Assembly (NCBI RefSeq): GCF_023229695.1
Contig: NZ_JALNYS010000006.1
Location: 100,615-164,614 of the forward strand
Length of the DNA stretch: 64,000 nt
From: Sulfuricurvum sp.
Lineage (GTDB): Bacteria; Campylobacterota; Campylobacteria; Campylobacterales; Sulfurimonadaceae
Direction: 5' to 3'
Shown: positions 44,494 to 52,137 of the stretch, in pieces
How the letters are laid out: every line of letters starts with the position of its first letter
Numbering within the stretch: position 1 is the stretch's first letter
The notes under the pieces: generated by a model
What the model saw: only the letters and a program-made list of their open reading frames with translations
Databases searched by the model: none
Told to the model about the DNA's origin: nothing
Position numbers and translations under genes: made by a program

Positions 44494-45242
44494 TCGAACT
44501 TATTTTTATCACCCTGCTGGGGACGGCGGTCGGATCGTTTCTGAATGTGCTGATCCTTCGGATTCCGAAAGAGGAGAGCATCTCTTTTCCCGCTTCACAC
44601 TGCATGAGCTGCAATACCCCTTTGCGGGTTTGGCACAATATCCCCCTCTTTTCATGGCTCTTTTTGCGGGGAAAATGCAGTTTTTGCGGTGCGAAAATTT
44701 CATCCCAGTATCCGGTTATCGAAGCCCTTAGCGGATTGATTTTTCTCTTCAGTACCCTCAAACTGGGCATATCGTTTCAAGCCCTCACCACAGCCCTCGT
44801 CTTTGAGATGCTTCTGGCCCTCTCGGTGATCGATTTTCGATACAAAATGGTCCCCGACAGTCTCAATCTCCTCGCCCTCACCCTCGCCGTTGCGGGGGCA
44901 GGCTCGCTCGTACAGCTCGGCTATAACTTCACCCACGCCCTCCTTTTTGCCGGAGGATTCACCCTGCTGCGCTTTTACCTCTCCTATTTTCTCAAAAAAG
45001 AGGCGATGGGTGAGGCCGATATTATGATCGCCGCAACGATGGGGGCATTGCTTGGGGTACAGCTGGCGTTGGCGGCCATTTTTCTCTCCGCCCTTCTGGC
45101 CCTTCCGGCCCTTCTCCTGACCCAGGATGAGAGCGAAGATTCCAAACAGCTCCCCTTTATCCCCTTTTTGGCAATGGCGACATGGATCGTTTTGATGTTC
45201 GACACCTATGTCAGTACCTATATGGCGGGGCTGTATGGATAA
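44490..45242 (+). CDS. prepilin peptidase (type IV leader peptidase)
   Basis: Inner-membrane aspartic protease that cleaves and N-methylates type IV pilin or type II pseudopilin leaders. 250 residues from GTG 44490, which overlaps the uppS stop (GTGA) and has GGAGG seven bases upstream. Cytosolic zinc loop C38-x2-C41 and C63-x2-C66; catalytic aspartates in SVIDFRYKMVPD and MGEADI; eight membrane helices. No pilin gene is in the window. Confidence 0.93.
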   Translation: MIELIFITLLGTAVGSFLNVLILRIPKEESISFPASHCMSCNTPLRVWHNIPLFSWLFLRGKCSFCGAKISSQYPVIEALSGLIFLFSTLKLGISFQALTTALVFEMLLALSVIDFRYKMVPDSLNLLALTLAVAGAGSLVQLGYNFTHALLFAGGFTLLRFYLSYFLKKEAMGEADIMIAATMGALLGVQLALAAIFLSALLALPALLLTQDESEDSKQLPFIPFLAMATWIVLMFDTYVSTYMAGLYG

Positions 45243-46257
45243 ATTGCGCAGCTATCTCCTCTCAAATTTATCGATCCTCTTTTATTCGATTTTTTTGCCG
45301 CTGTTTGCCATTGCCTCGGTCATTTTTATGATCAAACTGGCCACCTACACCTCGGTGATCCAGCTCACGATTGCGGAGATGGGGGAGCTCTACTTGTTCG
45401 TATTGCCCGAACTTTTCTTCTATACCCTCCCTATCGCGTTTGTCATCGGATCGGCACTCACCCTCTACCGCCTCTCTAACGATAACGAGATGATTGTCGT
45501 CTTTTCGCTGGGCATCTCCCCTTTGTACATCGTCCGGACCCTTTTCAAACCGGCATTTATCCTCTCGCTCTTTTTGTTTATCGATTTTTTGGTCGTCACC
45601 CCCTACATCAAAATCATCTCCAGCAATTTCGTCGACCAAAAAAGGGCCGAAGCCAAATTTAACCTCACCGCGTCCGAATTCGGCCACCATTTCGGCGACT
45701 GGATGCTTTTTGTCAACAAAAACGGCCCCGACAACCGAAATTTCAGTGATGTCGCCCTCTTCAACAAATCGATGAAAGAGGAGATCCTCATCATCGCCAA
45801 ACAAGCCGATCTCATCAACGACGCAGGGGTGCTGAAACTCCGTCTTACCGACGGTGAGAGCTACAGCTACAATGACGACCTCTACAAACAGATGAATTTC
45901 AAAACAGCCTACATCAACGACGTCCTCAGTGCCGACATGATCGTCTACCGCGACACGTATGATTACTGGACCAACAACGAACTGCGCGAACGAAAAGATC
46001 AGCGTCTCGTGGTCAACTCCCTCCTGAGCCTCTTCCCCCTCATCTCGGTCTTTTTGATCGTCGCGCTGGGAGTGGTCCACGCACGCCATCAGAACCGCTG
46101 GATCTATCTGTGGATCTTCACCTCGATCATCGTTTTTTACGCCTCCTCGATCATCCTCCAGCAGTCGATCGGATTTCACACGATCTGGGTCGTTACCCTC
46201 TTGTGGCTCATTATCACCTATCTCTTTTACAACCGCCTGGTAGGGAGACGGTTTTGA
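45235..46257 (+). CDS. LptF/LptG family lipopolysaccharide export permease
   Basis: 340 residues. Three N-terminal membrane helices, a periplasmic beta-jellyroll (about 125-265), three C-terminal helices; motifs LPIAFVIGSALTLYRLSNDNE near the first cytosolic loop match YjgP/YjgQ proteins. With LptB it lifts LPS from the inner membrane. LptF and LptG cannot be told apart here. Start ATG 45235 overlaps the prepilin peptidase by 8 bases. Confidence 0.88.
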   Translation: MDKLRSYLLSNLSILFYSIFLPLFAIASVIFMIKLATYTSVIQLTIAEMGELYLFVLPELFFYTLPIAFVIGSALTLYRLSNDNEMIVVFSLGISPLYIVRTLFKPAFILSLFLFIDFLVVTPYIKIISSNFVDQKRAEAKFNLTASEFGHHFGDWMLFVNKNGPDNRNFSDVALFNKSMKEEILIIAKQADLINDAGVLKLRLTDGESYSYNDDLYKQMNFKTAYINDVLSADMIVYRDTYDYWTNNELRERKDQRLVVNSLLSLFPLISVFLIVALGVVHARHQNRWIYLWIFTSIIVFYASSIILQQSIGFHTIWVVTLLWLIITYLFYNRLVGRRF

Positions 46258-46982
46258 TCCGCCTCAAGATCACCGCCGCTTACAACGGCGCAGCCTTTAT
46301 GGGTTCCCAGCAGCAAGCCACGACACCCCAGACCGTCATCGGCACTCTGATGATCGCCCTCAAACGGCTCCAGATCGACGCTTCCCCGGTCGCTTCGGGG
46401 AGAACCGATCGCGGCGTCCATGCGACCCATCAGATTTTTCACCTTGACGTCCCTGATTTTTGGGACAATACGACCCGTCTCAAAGAGATGCTCAACCTCC
46501 AGCTCCCCACCGCTTTGCGGATCAACCGGATCGAGATTGCCGATCCGCAGTTTCATGCCCGTTTCAGTGCAAAACAGCGTACCTACCGCTACGTCATCCG
46601 CGAAGGGATCCCCAACCCGTTTGAAGCCGATTTTGTCACCTTTGTACCCAAGCTGAACCGTGAAGCGATTGTCGATGCGATCGGCGCATTTGAGGGGATT
46701 CACGATTTCGATTATTTCAAAAAAAGCGGCTCCGACGTCAAACACCACACCCGTATCATACATCGGGCTTATGCCTACTCCTATCAAGGGCACTTTATCA
46801 TCGTTTTCAAAGCCAACAGCTTCCTACGCTCCCAAATCCGCCTGATGGTCGGTTTTCTCCTGCGCATAAGCGAAGGGAAATCAACCAAAGAGCAGCTCAT
46901 CGAACAGCTGGGCCGAGTCAAACGCCACAGCACCGATACCGCACCCCATAACGGCCTTTATCTGACACGCATTTCTTATTGA
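46254..46982 (+). CDS. truA: tRNA pseudouridine synthase A
   Basis: Forms pseudouridine 38-40 in the anticodon arm. 242 residues from TTG 46254 (TTGATCCGC), which overlaps the previous stop by 3 bases and has GGGAGA five bases upstream. Catalytic aspartate D52 in SGRTDRGVHA; FHARFSAKQRTYRY and FLRSQIRLMVG follow. Last gene of the glmU operon. Confidence 0.95.
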   Translation: MIRLKITAAYNGAAFMGSQQQATTPQTVIGTLMIALKRLQIDASPVASGRTDRGVHATHQIFHLDVPDFWDNTTRLKEMLNLQLPTALRINRIEIADPQFHARFSAKQRTYRYVIREGIPNPFEADFVTFVPKLNREAIVDAIGAFEGIHDFDYFKKSGSDVKHHTRIIHRAYAYSYQGHFIIVFKANSFLRSQIRLMVGFLLRISEGKSTKEQLIEQLGRVKRHSTDTAPHNGLYLTRISY

Positions 46983-47092
46983 TTATTCAAGTAAGTTTAG
47001 TGATTATGACTAAACATACTTGATACTTCTTGCATTATTAATACTATTTCGTTACAATCACAGCTCAAAATTTAACCTAAAAGGATAGCTTC

Positions 47093-48973
47093 ATGGCAAA
47101 ACATCAGTTCCAGACTGAAGTCTCACAAATCTTACATCTTATGATCCACTCTCTGTATTCGAACAAAGAGATTTTCGTTCGCGAGCTCGTCTCCAACAGC
47201 TCCGACGCACTCGACAAACTCAACATGCTCGTCCTCACCGACGAAGCCTACAAAGGGGTGGATTTCTCTCCCCGCATCGACATCATCATCGATAAAGAGG
47301 CAAAAACCCTCACGATAGCCGACAGCGGTATCGGAATGAACGAAACCGATTTGGTCGAAAACCTCGGAACCATCGCAAAATCTGGGACCAAAGCGTTCCT
47401 CGAAAAACTCTCCGGCGATCAGAAAAAAGACTCCAACCTGATCGGTCAGTTCGGTGTCGGTTTCTACGCCTCATTTATGGTAGCCGACCGTGTCGAAGTG
47501 ATCAGCCGCAAAGCCGGAGAAGAGCAAGCCTACAAATGGAGCTCAATGGCAGGGTCTGAATACGATATCGAGCCTGCAGAGCGCGCCAGCCACGGTACCA
47601 GCATCATCATGCACCTCAAAGACGATGAGAGCGAGTTTTTGGAGACGCACCGCATCGAGAGTATCATCAAAAAATACTCCAACCACATCCCCTTCCCGAT
47701 CTTCATGGACAAAGAGGAGTGGGTAGCACCGGCTGAAGGGGAAGAAAAAGGGCACAACGAGACCGTAAACAAACAGATCAACAAAGCCAACGCCCTCTGG
47801 ACGATCTCAAAATCAGAGATTAGCGACGAAGAGTACAAAGATTTCTACTCCAACATCGCCCACGACTCCAGCGAACCGTTACTCTGGATGCACAACAAAG
47901 CGGAGGGAACATTAGAATACACCACCCTCTTCTACGTCCCGGCTAAAGCGCCAATGGACCTCTACCGCGTCGATTACCAAAGCGGTATCAAGCTCTACAT
48001 CAACCGTGTCTTCATCACCGACGATGAAAAAGAGTTGATGCCGACCTATATGCGTTTCCTACGCGGGGTGATCGACTCTGCCGACCTGCCGTTGAACGTC
48101 AGCCGCGAAATCCTCCAGAGCAACCGCGTTATGGCGAAGATCAAAAACGCATCGGTCAAAAAAGTGTTGGGCGAATTGGCGAAAATCGCAGAGAACGACA
48201 CCGAAAAATACGACGCCTTCTACAAAGAGTTCGGCAACGTCCTCAAAGAGGGACTCTACAGCGACATGGGCAACCGTGAAAAAATCCTAGAGCTTCTCAA
48301 ACTCAACACCCTCAACTCCGCCGAGCCGGTTATGTTCAGCGAATTCATCAAAGGTGTCGATGCTGAGAAAAAAGAGATCTACTACATCACCGCGAAAATG
48401 TCCCTCCAAATGCTCAAAAACTCTCCGGCGCTGGAGCGTTTCAAAGCCAAAGGGATCGATGTACTCGTCCTAAACGAAGAGATCGACACGATCGTATTCC
48501 CGATGGTCACCGAGTACAACGACTATAAATTCGTCAACGTCGTCGATGCGAAACTCGAAGAGTCCGAAGAGGAGAAAAAAGAGCACGAAGAGAAGGCTAA
48601 AGGGCTTGAGGGCTTCGTAGGTCAGCTCCAAAACGCTCTGGGTGAGAACGTATCCAAAGTCGAAACGACCTTTGATCTCACCGACTCTGCCGTCTGTCTA
48701 AAAGTCGATAAAGAAGACCAAGGGTACATGATGGCACAGATGATGAAACAGTTCGGGCAAATGGGCGGGGATTTCCCGGCTCCAAAACCGATCCTCCAAA
48801 TCAACCCGAACCATGAGTTGATCAAAAAACTCAGCGATTCAGCAGACATGAACCTCATCGACGATGCGGCGCATGTGTTGCTCGATCAGGCGAAACTGTA
48901 TGAGGGTGAGACGCTTGCGGATACCGCAGGGTTTATTGCTCGATTGAATCGTATTATGGCGAAGGCGCTGTAA
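47093..48973 (+). CDS. htpG: molecular chaperone HtpG (Hsp90)
   Basis: 626 residues. N-terminal ATPase of the GHKL type: ELVSNSSDALDKL, IADSGIGMNE and IGQFGVGFYASFMVA; middle domain with PLNVSREILQ; C-terminal dimer domain. AAGGATAG lies before the ATG; a TTACAAT -10 is near 47052. Monocistronic, with a hairpin repeat after the stop that may end transcription. Confidence 0.97.
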   Translation: MAKHQFQTEVSQILHLMIHSLYSNKEIFVRELVSNSSDALDKLNMLVLTDEAYKGVDFSPRIDIIIDKEAKTLTIADSGIGMNETDLVENLGTIAKSGTKAFLEKLSGDQKKDSNLIGQFGVGFYASFMVADRVEVISRKAGEEQAYKWSSMAGSEYDIEPAERASHGTSIIMHLKDDESEFLETHRIESIIKKYSNHIPFPIFMDKEEWVAPAEGEEKGHNETVNKQINKANALWTISKSEISDEEYKDFYSNIAHDSSEPLLWMHNKAEGTLEYTTLFYVPAKAPMDLYRVDYQSGIKLYINRVFITDDEKELMPTYMRFLRGVIDSADLPLNVSREILQSNRVMAKIKNASVKKVLGELAKIAENDTEKYDAFYKEFGNVLKEGLYSDMGNREKILELLKLNTLNSAEPVMFSEFIKGVDAEKKEIYYITAKMSLQMLKNSPALERFKAKGIDVLVLNEEIDTIVFPMVTEYNDYKFVNVVDAKLEESEEEKKEHEEKAKGLEGFVGQLQNALGENVSKVETTFDLTDSAVCLKVDKEDQGYMMAQMMKQFGQMGGDFPAPKPILQINPNHELIKKLSDSADMNLIDDAAHVLLDQAKLYEGETLADTAGFIARLNRIMAKAL

Positions 48974-48978
48974 TCTCT

Positions 48979-49014
48979 CCGTTATTCCCGCGAAGGCGGG
49001 AATCCAGTCTCTAC
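48979..49014 (+). repeat. short palindromic repeat, ATTCCCGCGAAGGCGGGAAT type
   Basis: CGTTATTCCCGCGAAGGCGG then GAATCCAGTCTCTAC. The arms ATTCCCGC / GGCGGGAAT form a hairpin six bases after the htpG stop. Same family as 13021-13060, seen there in the other orientation; both follow a gene's 3' end. Confidence 0.65.
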
Positions 49015-49049
49015 ATCATTAAAACACACATTAAAAATTTATTTTATGC

Positions 49050-49055
49050 TATAAT
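49050..49055 (+). promoter_or_regulatory. -10 element for the gene at 49089
   Basis: TATAAT preceded by ATTTTATGC; 33 bases before the ATG. Confidence 0.5.
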
Positions 49056-49088
49056 CATTTAGAAACTCATACATTTAGAGGGTATTAT

Positions 49089-49376
49089 ATGATTAAATTG
49101 AGTATTGCTATATTTTTAACTAGCAGTTTATTCGGGAACACCATTAATGATATCATTATAAATAATGCAGCAAAAATTGCGTACAAGAGTGAGTATTTGA
49201 TTGCAGGTAACAACCGTGCATTTGCTCAATCTCCTGGTGGAGCATGGTCATGGGATGCAGGTAAAGAGACAATAGAATCTGCAAGAGAAAGTGCCCTGAA
49301 GAGATGCAATCTGCATTTGTCACAAGACGACAAGCCATGCAAAATAATCGAAGAAAATGGAAAATGGGTAAAATAA
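49089..49376 (+). CDS. small exported protein, DUF4189-like
   Basis: 95 residues. Signal peptide about 1-16. The mature part has AFAQSPGGAWSWDAG, then ESALKRCN and PCKIIEENGKW: two cysteines and the '...A...C......C.I...NG.W' layout of DUF4189-like domains. GAGGG lies before the ATG. Envelope location likely, function unknown. Confidence 0.65.
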   Translation: MIKLSIAIFLTSSLFGNTINDIIINNAAKIAYKSEYLIAGNNRAFAQSPGGAWSWDAGKETIESARESALKRCNLHLSQDDKPCKIIEENGKWVK

Positions 49377-49419
49377 ATTTCCCTCGTTTCCACTCTCCTA
49401 AAAAATAGGGGTCAGGTGA

Positions 49420-49602
49420 GAATGGCACTTACTTAAGCTTTTAAGCCTTATTTCGGAGACTAAAACAAATGAAACTTAATCGGAAGTGGGGCTTCAGTCC
49501 CGCACGATGGCGAGGCTAAAGCCTCACTTCCAAATAGAGTCACATAAACAAGTAAATATATTAGGCTTTTTAGGCTCTTTTTCCCTTAAGTAAGTGCCAT
49601 TC
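49420..49602. mobile_element. 183-bp non-autonomous derivative (MITE) of the IS4 element
   Basis: Ends GAATGGCACTTACTTAAG... and ...CTTAAGTAAGTGCCATTC are identical to those of the IS at 22858. Similarity continues inward: one end also has GGGAAAAAGAGCCTAAAAA as in the IS left end, the other AAGCTTTT as in its right end. No transposase; the middle is a different sequence with an inverted repeat (GGAAGTGGGGCTTCAG ... AAAGCCTCACTTCC). Perfect 11-bp target duplication GGGTCAGGTGA at 49409-49419 and 49603-49613. Confidence 0.9.
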
Positions 49603-49657
49603 GGGTCAGGTGATAACTATAACTTAAAAGTCATCAAACTTTATCTGTACTTTTCTC

Positions 49658-49737
49658 TTTCCCTCGTTCCCAACGTCCTCGTTGGGAATGCAGACTAATG
49701 GTATACACTCCCAAGCTGGAGCTTGGGAGCGAGAAAA
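49658..49737. repeat. 80-bp double-palindrome repeat, copy A
   Basis: Two nested hairpins: TTCCCAACGTCCTCGTTGGGAA and CTCCCAAGCTGGAGCTTGGGAG, with outer arms CTCG / CGAG. The same sequence recurs at 50299-50378, where it cuts a toxin-like gene. Confidence 0.85.
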
Positions 49738-49749
49738 ATCCAATAACTT

Positions 49750-49875
49750 ACCCAACTTTTCTGTTTAGCCGAAAAGTACCAAAAGAGCATACCGCGATCC
49801 AAGAACGCTCGTTCCTCTCGGCACTCCTGCCTCCGTAACGGCTCTAGGTGTTGGATCACGGGGATATTTTAAATA
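49750..49875. repeat. long mosaic repeat, copy A
   Basis: Runs from CAACTTTTCTGTTTAGCCGAAA to TTGGATCACGGGGATATTTT; contains CCGCGATCCAAGAACGCTCG and GGCTCTAGGTGTTGGATC, whose GATCCAA/TTGGATC arms pair. Shortened or variant copies at 50384-50520 and 51350-51503. Confidence 0.7.
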
Positions 49876-49902
49876 GTTTAATGCCTTGCGACGCTACCCA
49901 GA

Positions 49903-49994
49903 GCAAGGTCGTTCGCTGCAGGGCGAAACGTACCGCCAGCGATTTGTCGCAATGCGATTTTCTTTTCGTTCTTTTCTTATGAAAAAGAAAAGGA
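49903..49994. repeat. CGTACCGCCAGCG-type repeat, copy A
   Basis: Shares CGTACCGCCAGCG and TTTTCGTTCTTTTCTT, then an A-rich end (AAAAAGAAAAGG), with 51972-52056. The U-rich/A-rich arms could fold as a terminator. Nothing else is recognisable between 49603 and 50071. Confidence 0.6.
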
Positions 49995-50071
49995 ATAATC
50001 TTTCATACTGCAATATATTTTCAAAACATTCTACCAAAGCATTACACTACTCTCTAAAAAGGGAGTTGATA

Positions 50072-50143
50072 ATGCGGAAAAATCTAAGCCTCTCTATTTA
50101 CAGTTACTTTCCAAAAGTTATCATTTTTGATATAATCTCATGA
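50072..50143 (+). CDS. possible 23-residue leader peptide
   Basis: ATG 50072 with GGGAG six bases upstream opens 23 codons (MRKNLSLSIYSYFPKVIIFD...) whose TGA overlaps the ATG of the next gene. A translated leader, a decayed antitoxin end or chance are all possible. Confidence 0.25.
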   Translation: MRKNLSLSIYSYFPKVIIFDIIS

Positions 50144-50298
50144 AATGGGCTATCGAATTTTTCAACGACACGGTTGAAACTGATACCCTATCCCTCCCCG
50201 CCAAGATTTTGGCAAAAATGCTCCATATCTTCGAGATGATCGAAGAACATGGTCCGAATCTCGGAAAACCGTACACCGATGCTTTCGGTGATGGGCTT
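50140..50298 (+). pseudogene. truncated phage Gp49-like/HigB-type toxin gene
   Basis: 53 residues MKWAIEFFNDTVETDTLSLP ... YTDAFGDGLF match the start of RelE-superfamily Gp49-like toxins, ending at the conserved '..GLFEIR' site. From 50299 a palindromic repeat replaces the rest, reading on in frame to a stop at 50403. The downstream half, including the usual catalytic region, is absent. A TATAAT at 50131-50136 is only 3 bases from the ATG. No antitoxin follows. Confidence 0.75.
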
Positions 50299-50378
50299 TT
50301 TCCCTCGTTCCCAACGTCCTCGTTGGGAATGCAGACTAATGGTATACACTCCCAAGCTGGAGCTTGGGAGCGAGAAAA
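50299..50378. repeat. 80-bp double-palindrome repeat, copy B
   Basis: Identical, as far as I can align by eye, to 49658-49737. It lies inside the Gp49-like toxin gene, supplying 26 in-frame codons of its product. Confidence 0.85.
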
Positions 50379-50383
50379 GCTTT

Positions 50384-50520
50384 CTCTCTACTTTTCTCTT
50401 TAGCGAGAAAAGATACCAAAACAAGCGAAGCGCTCCCGCAGGGATGTTTCTCTGAAAAGAGCATACCGCGATCCAAGAACGCTCGTTCCTCTAGGGGTTG
50501 GATCGCGGGGATATTTTAAA
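50384..50520. repeat. long mosaic repeat, copy B
   Basis: Has TACTTTTCTCTTTAGCGAGA, AAGCGCTCCCGCAGGGATG, then CCGCGATCCAAGAACGCTCG and GGTTGGATCGCGGGGATATT. Lacks part of the middle present in copies A and C. The remainder up to 50577 shows no gene. Confidence 0.7.
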
Positions 50521-50577
50521 TATTTACCCATTACACGAAAATCATTTAATCAAATAGCACTCTTTTTAAACTTGCGC

Positions 50578-50583
50578 TATAAT
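50578..50583 (+). promoter_or_regulatory. -10 element of the DUF4160 operon
   Basis: TATAAT preceded by CTTGCGC, 26 bases before the TTG start at 50610. Confidence 0.55.
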
Positions 50584-50609
50584 TGATACAATACGTTTAA
50601 AGGATCATT

Positions 50610-50846
50610 TTGCCAACGGTTTTAAAAATCGGACCTTATCGGTACTTTTTTTATTCCGGCGACAGGGATGAACCGGTTCATATCCATATTGAACGCGATG
50701 ACAAAATCGCAAAAATTTGGCTCGACCCGGTCCGTTTGGATAACAGTGGCGGTTTCAACCGGAAAGAGATTTCCGAAATGCTAAAAACTGTCCAAGAACA
50801 CCACCAAGAATTTGTGGAGGCATGGCATGACTATTTTGATGAATGA
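50610..50846 (+). CDS. DUF4160 protein
   Basis: 78 residues: MPTVLKIGPYRYFFYSGDRD then EPVHIHIERDD, the DUF4160 signature with its paired histidines. TTG start, with AAGGA six bases upstream; family members begin with MPTVL so the start is well supported. DUF4160 genes commonly precede DUF2442 genes, and the pair has been suggested as toxin-antitoxin-like, without firm proof that I know of. Overlaps the next gene by 20 bases. Confidence 0.85.
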   Translation: MPTVLKIGPYRYFFYSGDRDEPVHIHIERDDKIAKIWLDPVRLDNSGGFNRKEISEMLKTVQEHHQEFVEAWHDYFDE

Positions 50847-51126
50847 AATGAGTATTCCCACCGCGCGAAACGTCATCATTACCGATGACACCCTCTCTGT
50901 CGATTTGAATGACGGGCGCACTATTTCCGTTCCGCTGGCATGGTTTCCTAGACTTCTGAACGCTACCGAAGCAGAACGAAATGATTTTCGCTTTATCGGT
51001 AAAGGTTCGGGAATCCATTTCGAATCCATCGACGAAGACATCAGCATCGAAGCTCTTTTGCTCGGAAAACCATCGGGAGAAAGCCAAAAATCGTTTCAAA
51101 AATGGCTCAATAGCCGATCAGCTTAA
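50827..51126 (+). CDS. DUF2442 protein
   Basis: 99 residues from ATG 50827 (MTILMNEMSIPTARNV), with GGAGG six bases upstream inside the DUF4160 gene. Family pattern: a strand pair VDLNDGRTISVPLAWFPRLL, then FRFIGKGSGIHFESIDEDIS. The DDGR.ISVPL.WFPRL motif is diagnostic. Second gene of a three-gene unit. Confidence 0.88.
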   Translation: MTILMNEMSIPTARNVIITDDTLSVDLNDGRTISVPLAWFPRLLNATEAERNDFRFIGKGSGIHFESIDEDISIEALLLGKPSGESQKSFQKWLNSRSA

Positions 51127-51128
51127 CA

Positions 51129-51299
51129 ATGAAAGAAGAATACGACTTCACCAACGCTGAACAAGGTAAATTTTACATCCCACTCGAAGAAATAGACATT
51201 CCTCAAAGCTATGATTTCAGGAACGGTGTTCGCGGTAAATACGCGTCATCCTATCACGAAGGTGTAAATATCGTCAAAATTGATGAAGGCGAAACTTAA
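51129..51299 (+). CDS. 56-residue protein, third gene of the DUF4160/DUF2442 unit
   Basis: ATG 51129, two bases after the DUF2442 stop. Product begins MKEEYDFTNAEQGKFYIPLE, like a widespread group of short 'EYDFSNA..GKFY' proteins encoded next to small toxin-like genes, often with a C-terminal tail for DNA or partner binding. The middle, IDIPQSYDFRNGVRGKYA, repeats the 'YDF-N...GKY' theme. Probably the antitoxin-like or regulatory member of the unit; inference only. Confidence 0.7.
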   Translation: MKEEYDFTNAEQGKFYIPLEEIDIPQSYDFRNGVRGKYASSYHEGVNIVKIDEGET

Positions 51300-51349
51300 A
51301 TCATCAATATCAATATTTCTAACCCCTGATCAAAAGGGAAGTACTACTT

Positions 51350-51503
51350 TTTCTCTCTACTTTTCTCTTTGTACTCGAAAAGTAGCAAAACAAGCGTAGC
51401 GCTCCCGTAGGGATGTTTCTCTGAAAAGAGCAAAAACGCTCGCTCCTCTCGGCACGTTTGCCAACGGAGCGGCTCTAGGTGTTGGATTGCGGGAATAGTT
51501 TAA
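51350..51503. repeat. long mosaic repeat, copy C
   Basis: Contains TACTTTTCTCTTTGTACTCG, AAGCGTAGCGCTCCCGTAGG, ATGTTTCTCTGAAAAGAGCA, and GGCTCTAGGTGTTGGATTGC. Most complete copy of the mosaic. The GGGATGTTTCTCTGAAA piece recurs at 54505-54525. Confidence 0.7.
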
Positions 51504-51560
51504 ACTATCATAGAATACTTTATGTATACCGTTTCAAACAATCGCACGTAGGGAGAAAGC

Positions 51561-51857
51561 TTGAATCCTTGTTTGATACATATATGTGAAAGGTTTGAAA
51601 CTATTGCCGATTTTCTCGCACACCGATCACAAGAACAAGAAGAGATCGTAAGTGATCTTTTTCTGGATTTTCTGGATTGTTTCGCATCGTTGCAGGCAGA
51701 AAAGCTGGAGTATCCCAAAGAGTTTCAAAAAGACGTGAAATTCTACCTCCAAGGCGAACCGATCATGATGAAACAATTCGAAGATGTCGAATTTCGCTAT
51801 TTGATGCTGAGTGATTTTTACGATTTTTGCAGACTGACAAAAAGGTATAGTAAATAA
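51561..51857 (+). CDS. hypothetical protein
   Basis: 98 residues from a TTG with GGGAGAAAGC upstream. Acidic and aromatic, predicted all-helical (HRSQEQEEIVSDLFLDFLDC ...), no signal or membrane part, no family recognised. It sits alone between repeat blocks. The regular codon run and ribosome site support a real gene. Confidence 0.5.
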   Translation: MNPCLIHICERFETIADFLAHRSQEQEEIVSDLFLDFLDCFASLQAEKLEYPKEFQKDVKFYLQGEPIMMKQFEDVEFRYLMLSDFYDFCRLTKRYSK

Positions 51858-51867
51858 ACTTTGAATA

Positions 51868-51969
51868 TTATTCAAACCGATCTTGCTCCAGTAAATCCGT
51901 GTCATTGAACACATGCGCGTTCGCACTGTTTGGCATAGAGTATTTGGGTACGGTTCCGAATTCCTCCAC
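51868..51969 (-). pseudogene. possible 3' remnant of a small gene
   Basis: 33 codons ending in a stop at 51868: VEEFGTVPKYSMPNSANAHV ... LLEQDRFE. Upstream in the same frame the sequence is the CGTACCGCCAGCG repeat, so the original start appears replaced. Composition looks protein-like but the family is not recognised. Confidence 0.3.
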
Positions 51970-51971
51970 CA

Positions 51972-52056
51972 AGAGCACGGTCGCACAAGCGTACCGCCAG
52001 CGTTCTGGTGAGAGGGTGCTTTCCTTTTCGTTCTTTTCTTTTCTAAAAAGAAAAGG
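51972..52056. repeat. CGTACCGCCAGCG-type repeat, copy B
   Basis: Shares GCGTACCGCCAGCG and CCTTTTCGTTCTTTTCTTTT plus the A-rich closing arm with 49903-49994. Confidence 0.6.
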
Positions 52057-52137
52057 ACATATCAAAATGACGAAGCACTGTATTACAAAATAGCCGATTA
52101 ATGATTCCAAATCATAGAAAGGTCTCTAATATTTACA

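Noticed and set aside
45268..46179. Long open frame of 303 codons on the minus strand within the lptF/G gene
   Set aside because: Antisense shadow; acidic low-complexity product and no ribosome site.
49156..49428. 90-codon open frame on the minus strand over the DUF4189-like gene
   Set aside because: Opposite a gene with promoter, ribosome site and signal peptide; its start lies in the mobile element end.
49420..49602. Possible CRISPR-like or small-RNA structure because of strong inverted repeats
   Set aside because: Ends, similarity to the IS and target duplication identify it as a transposon derivative.
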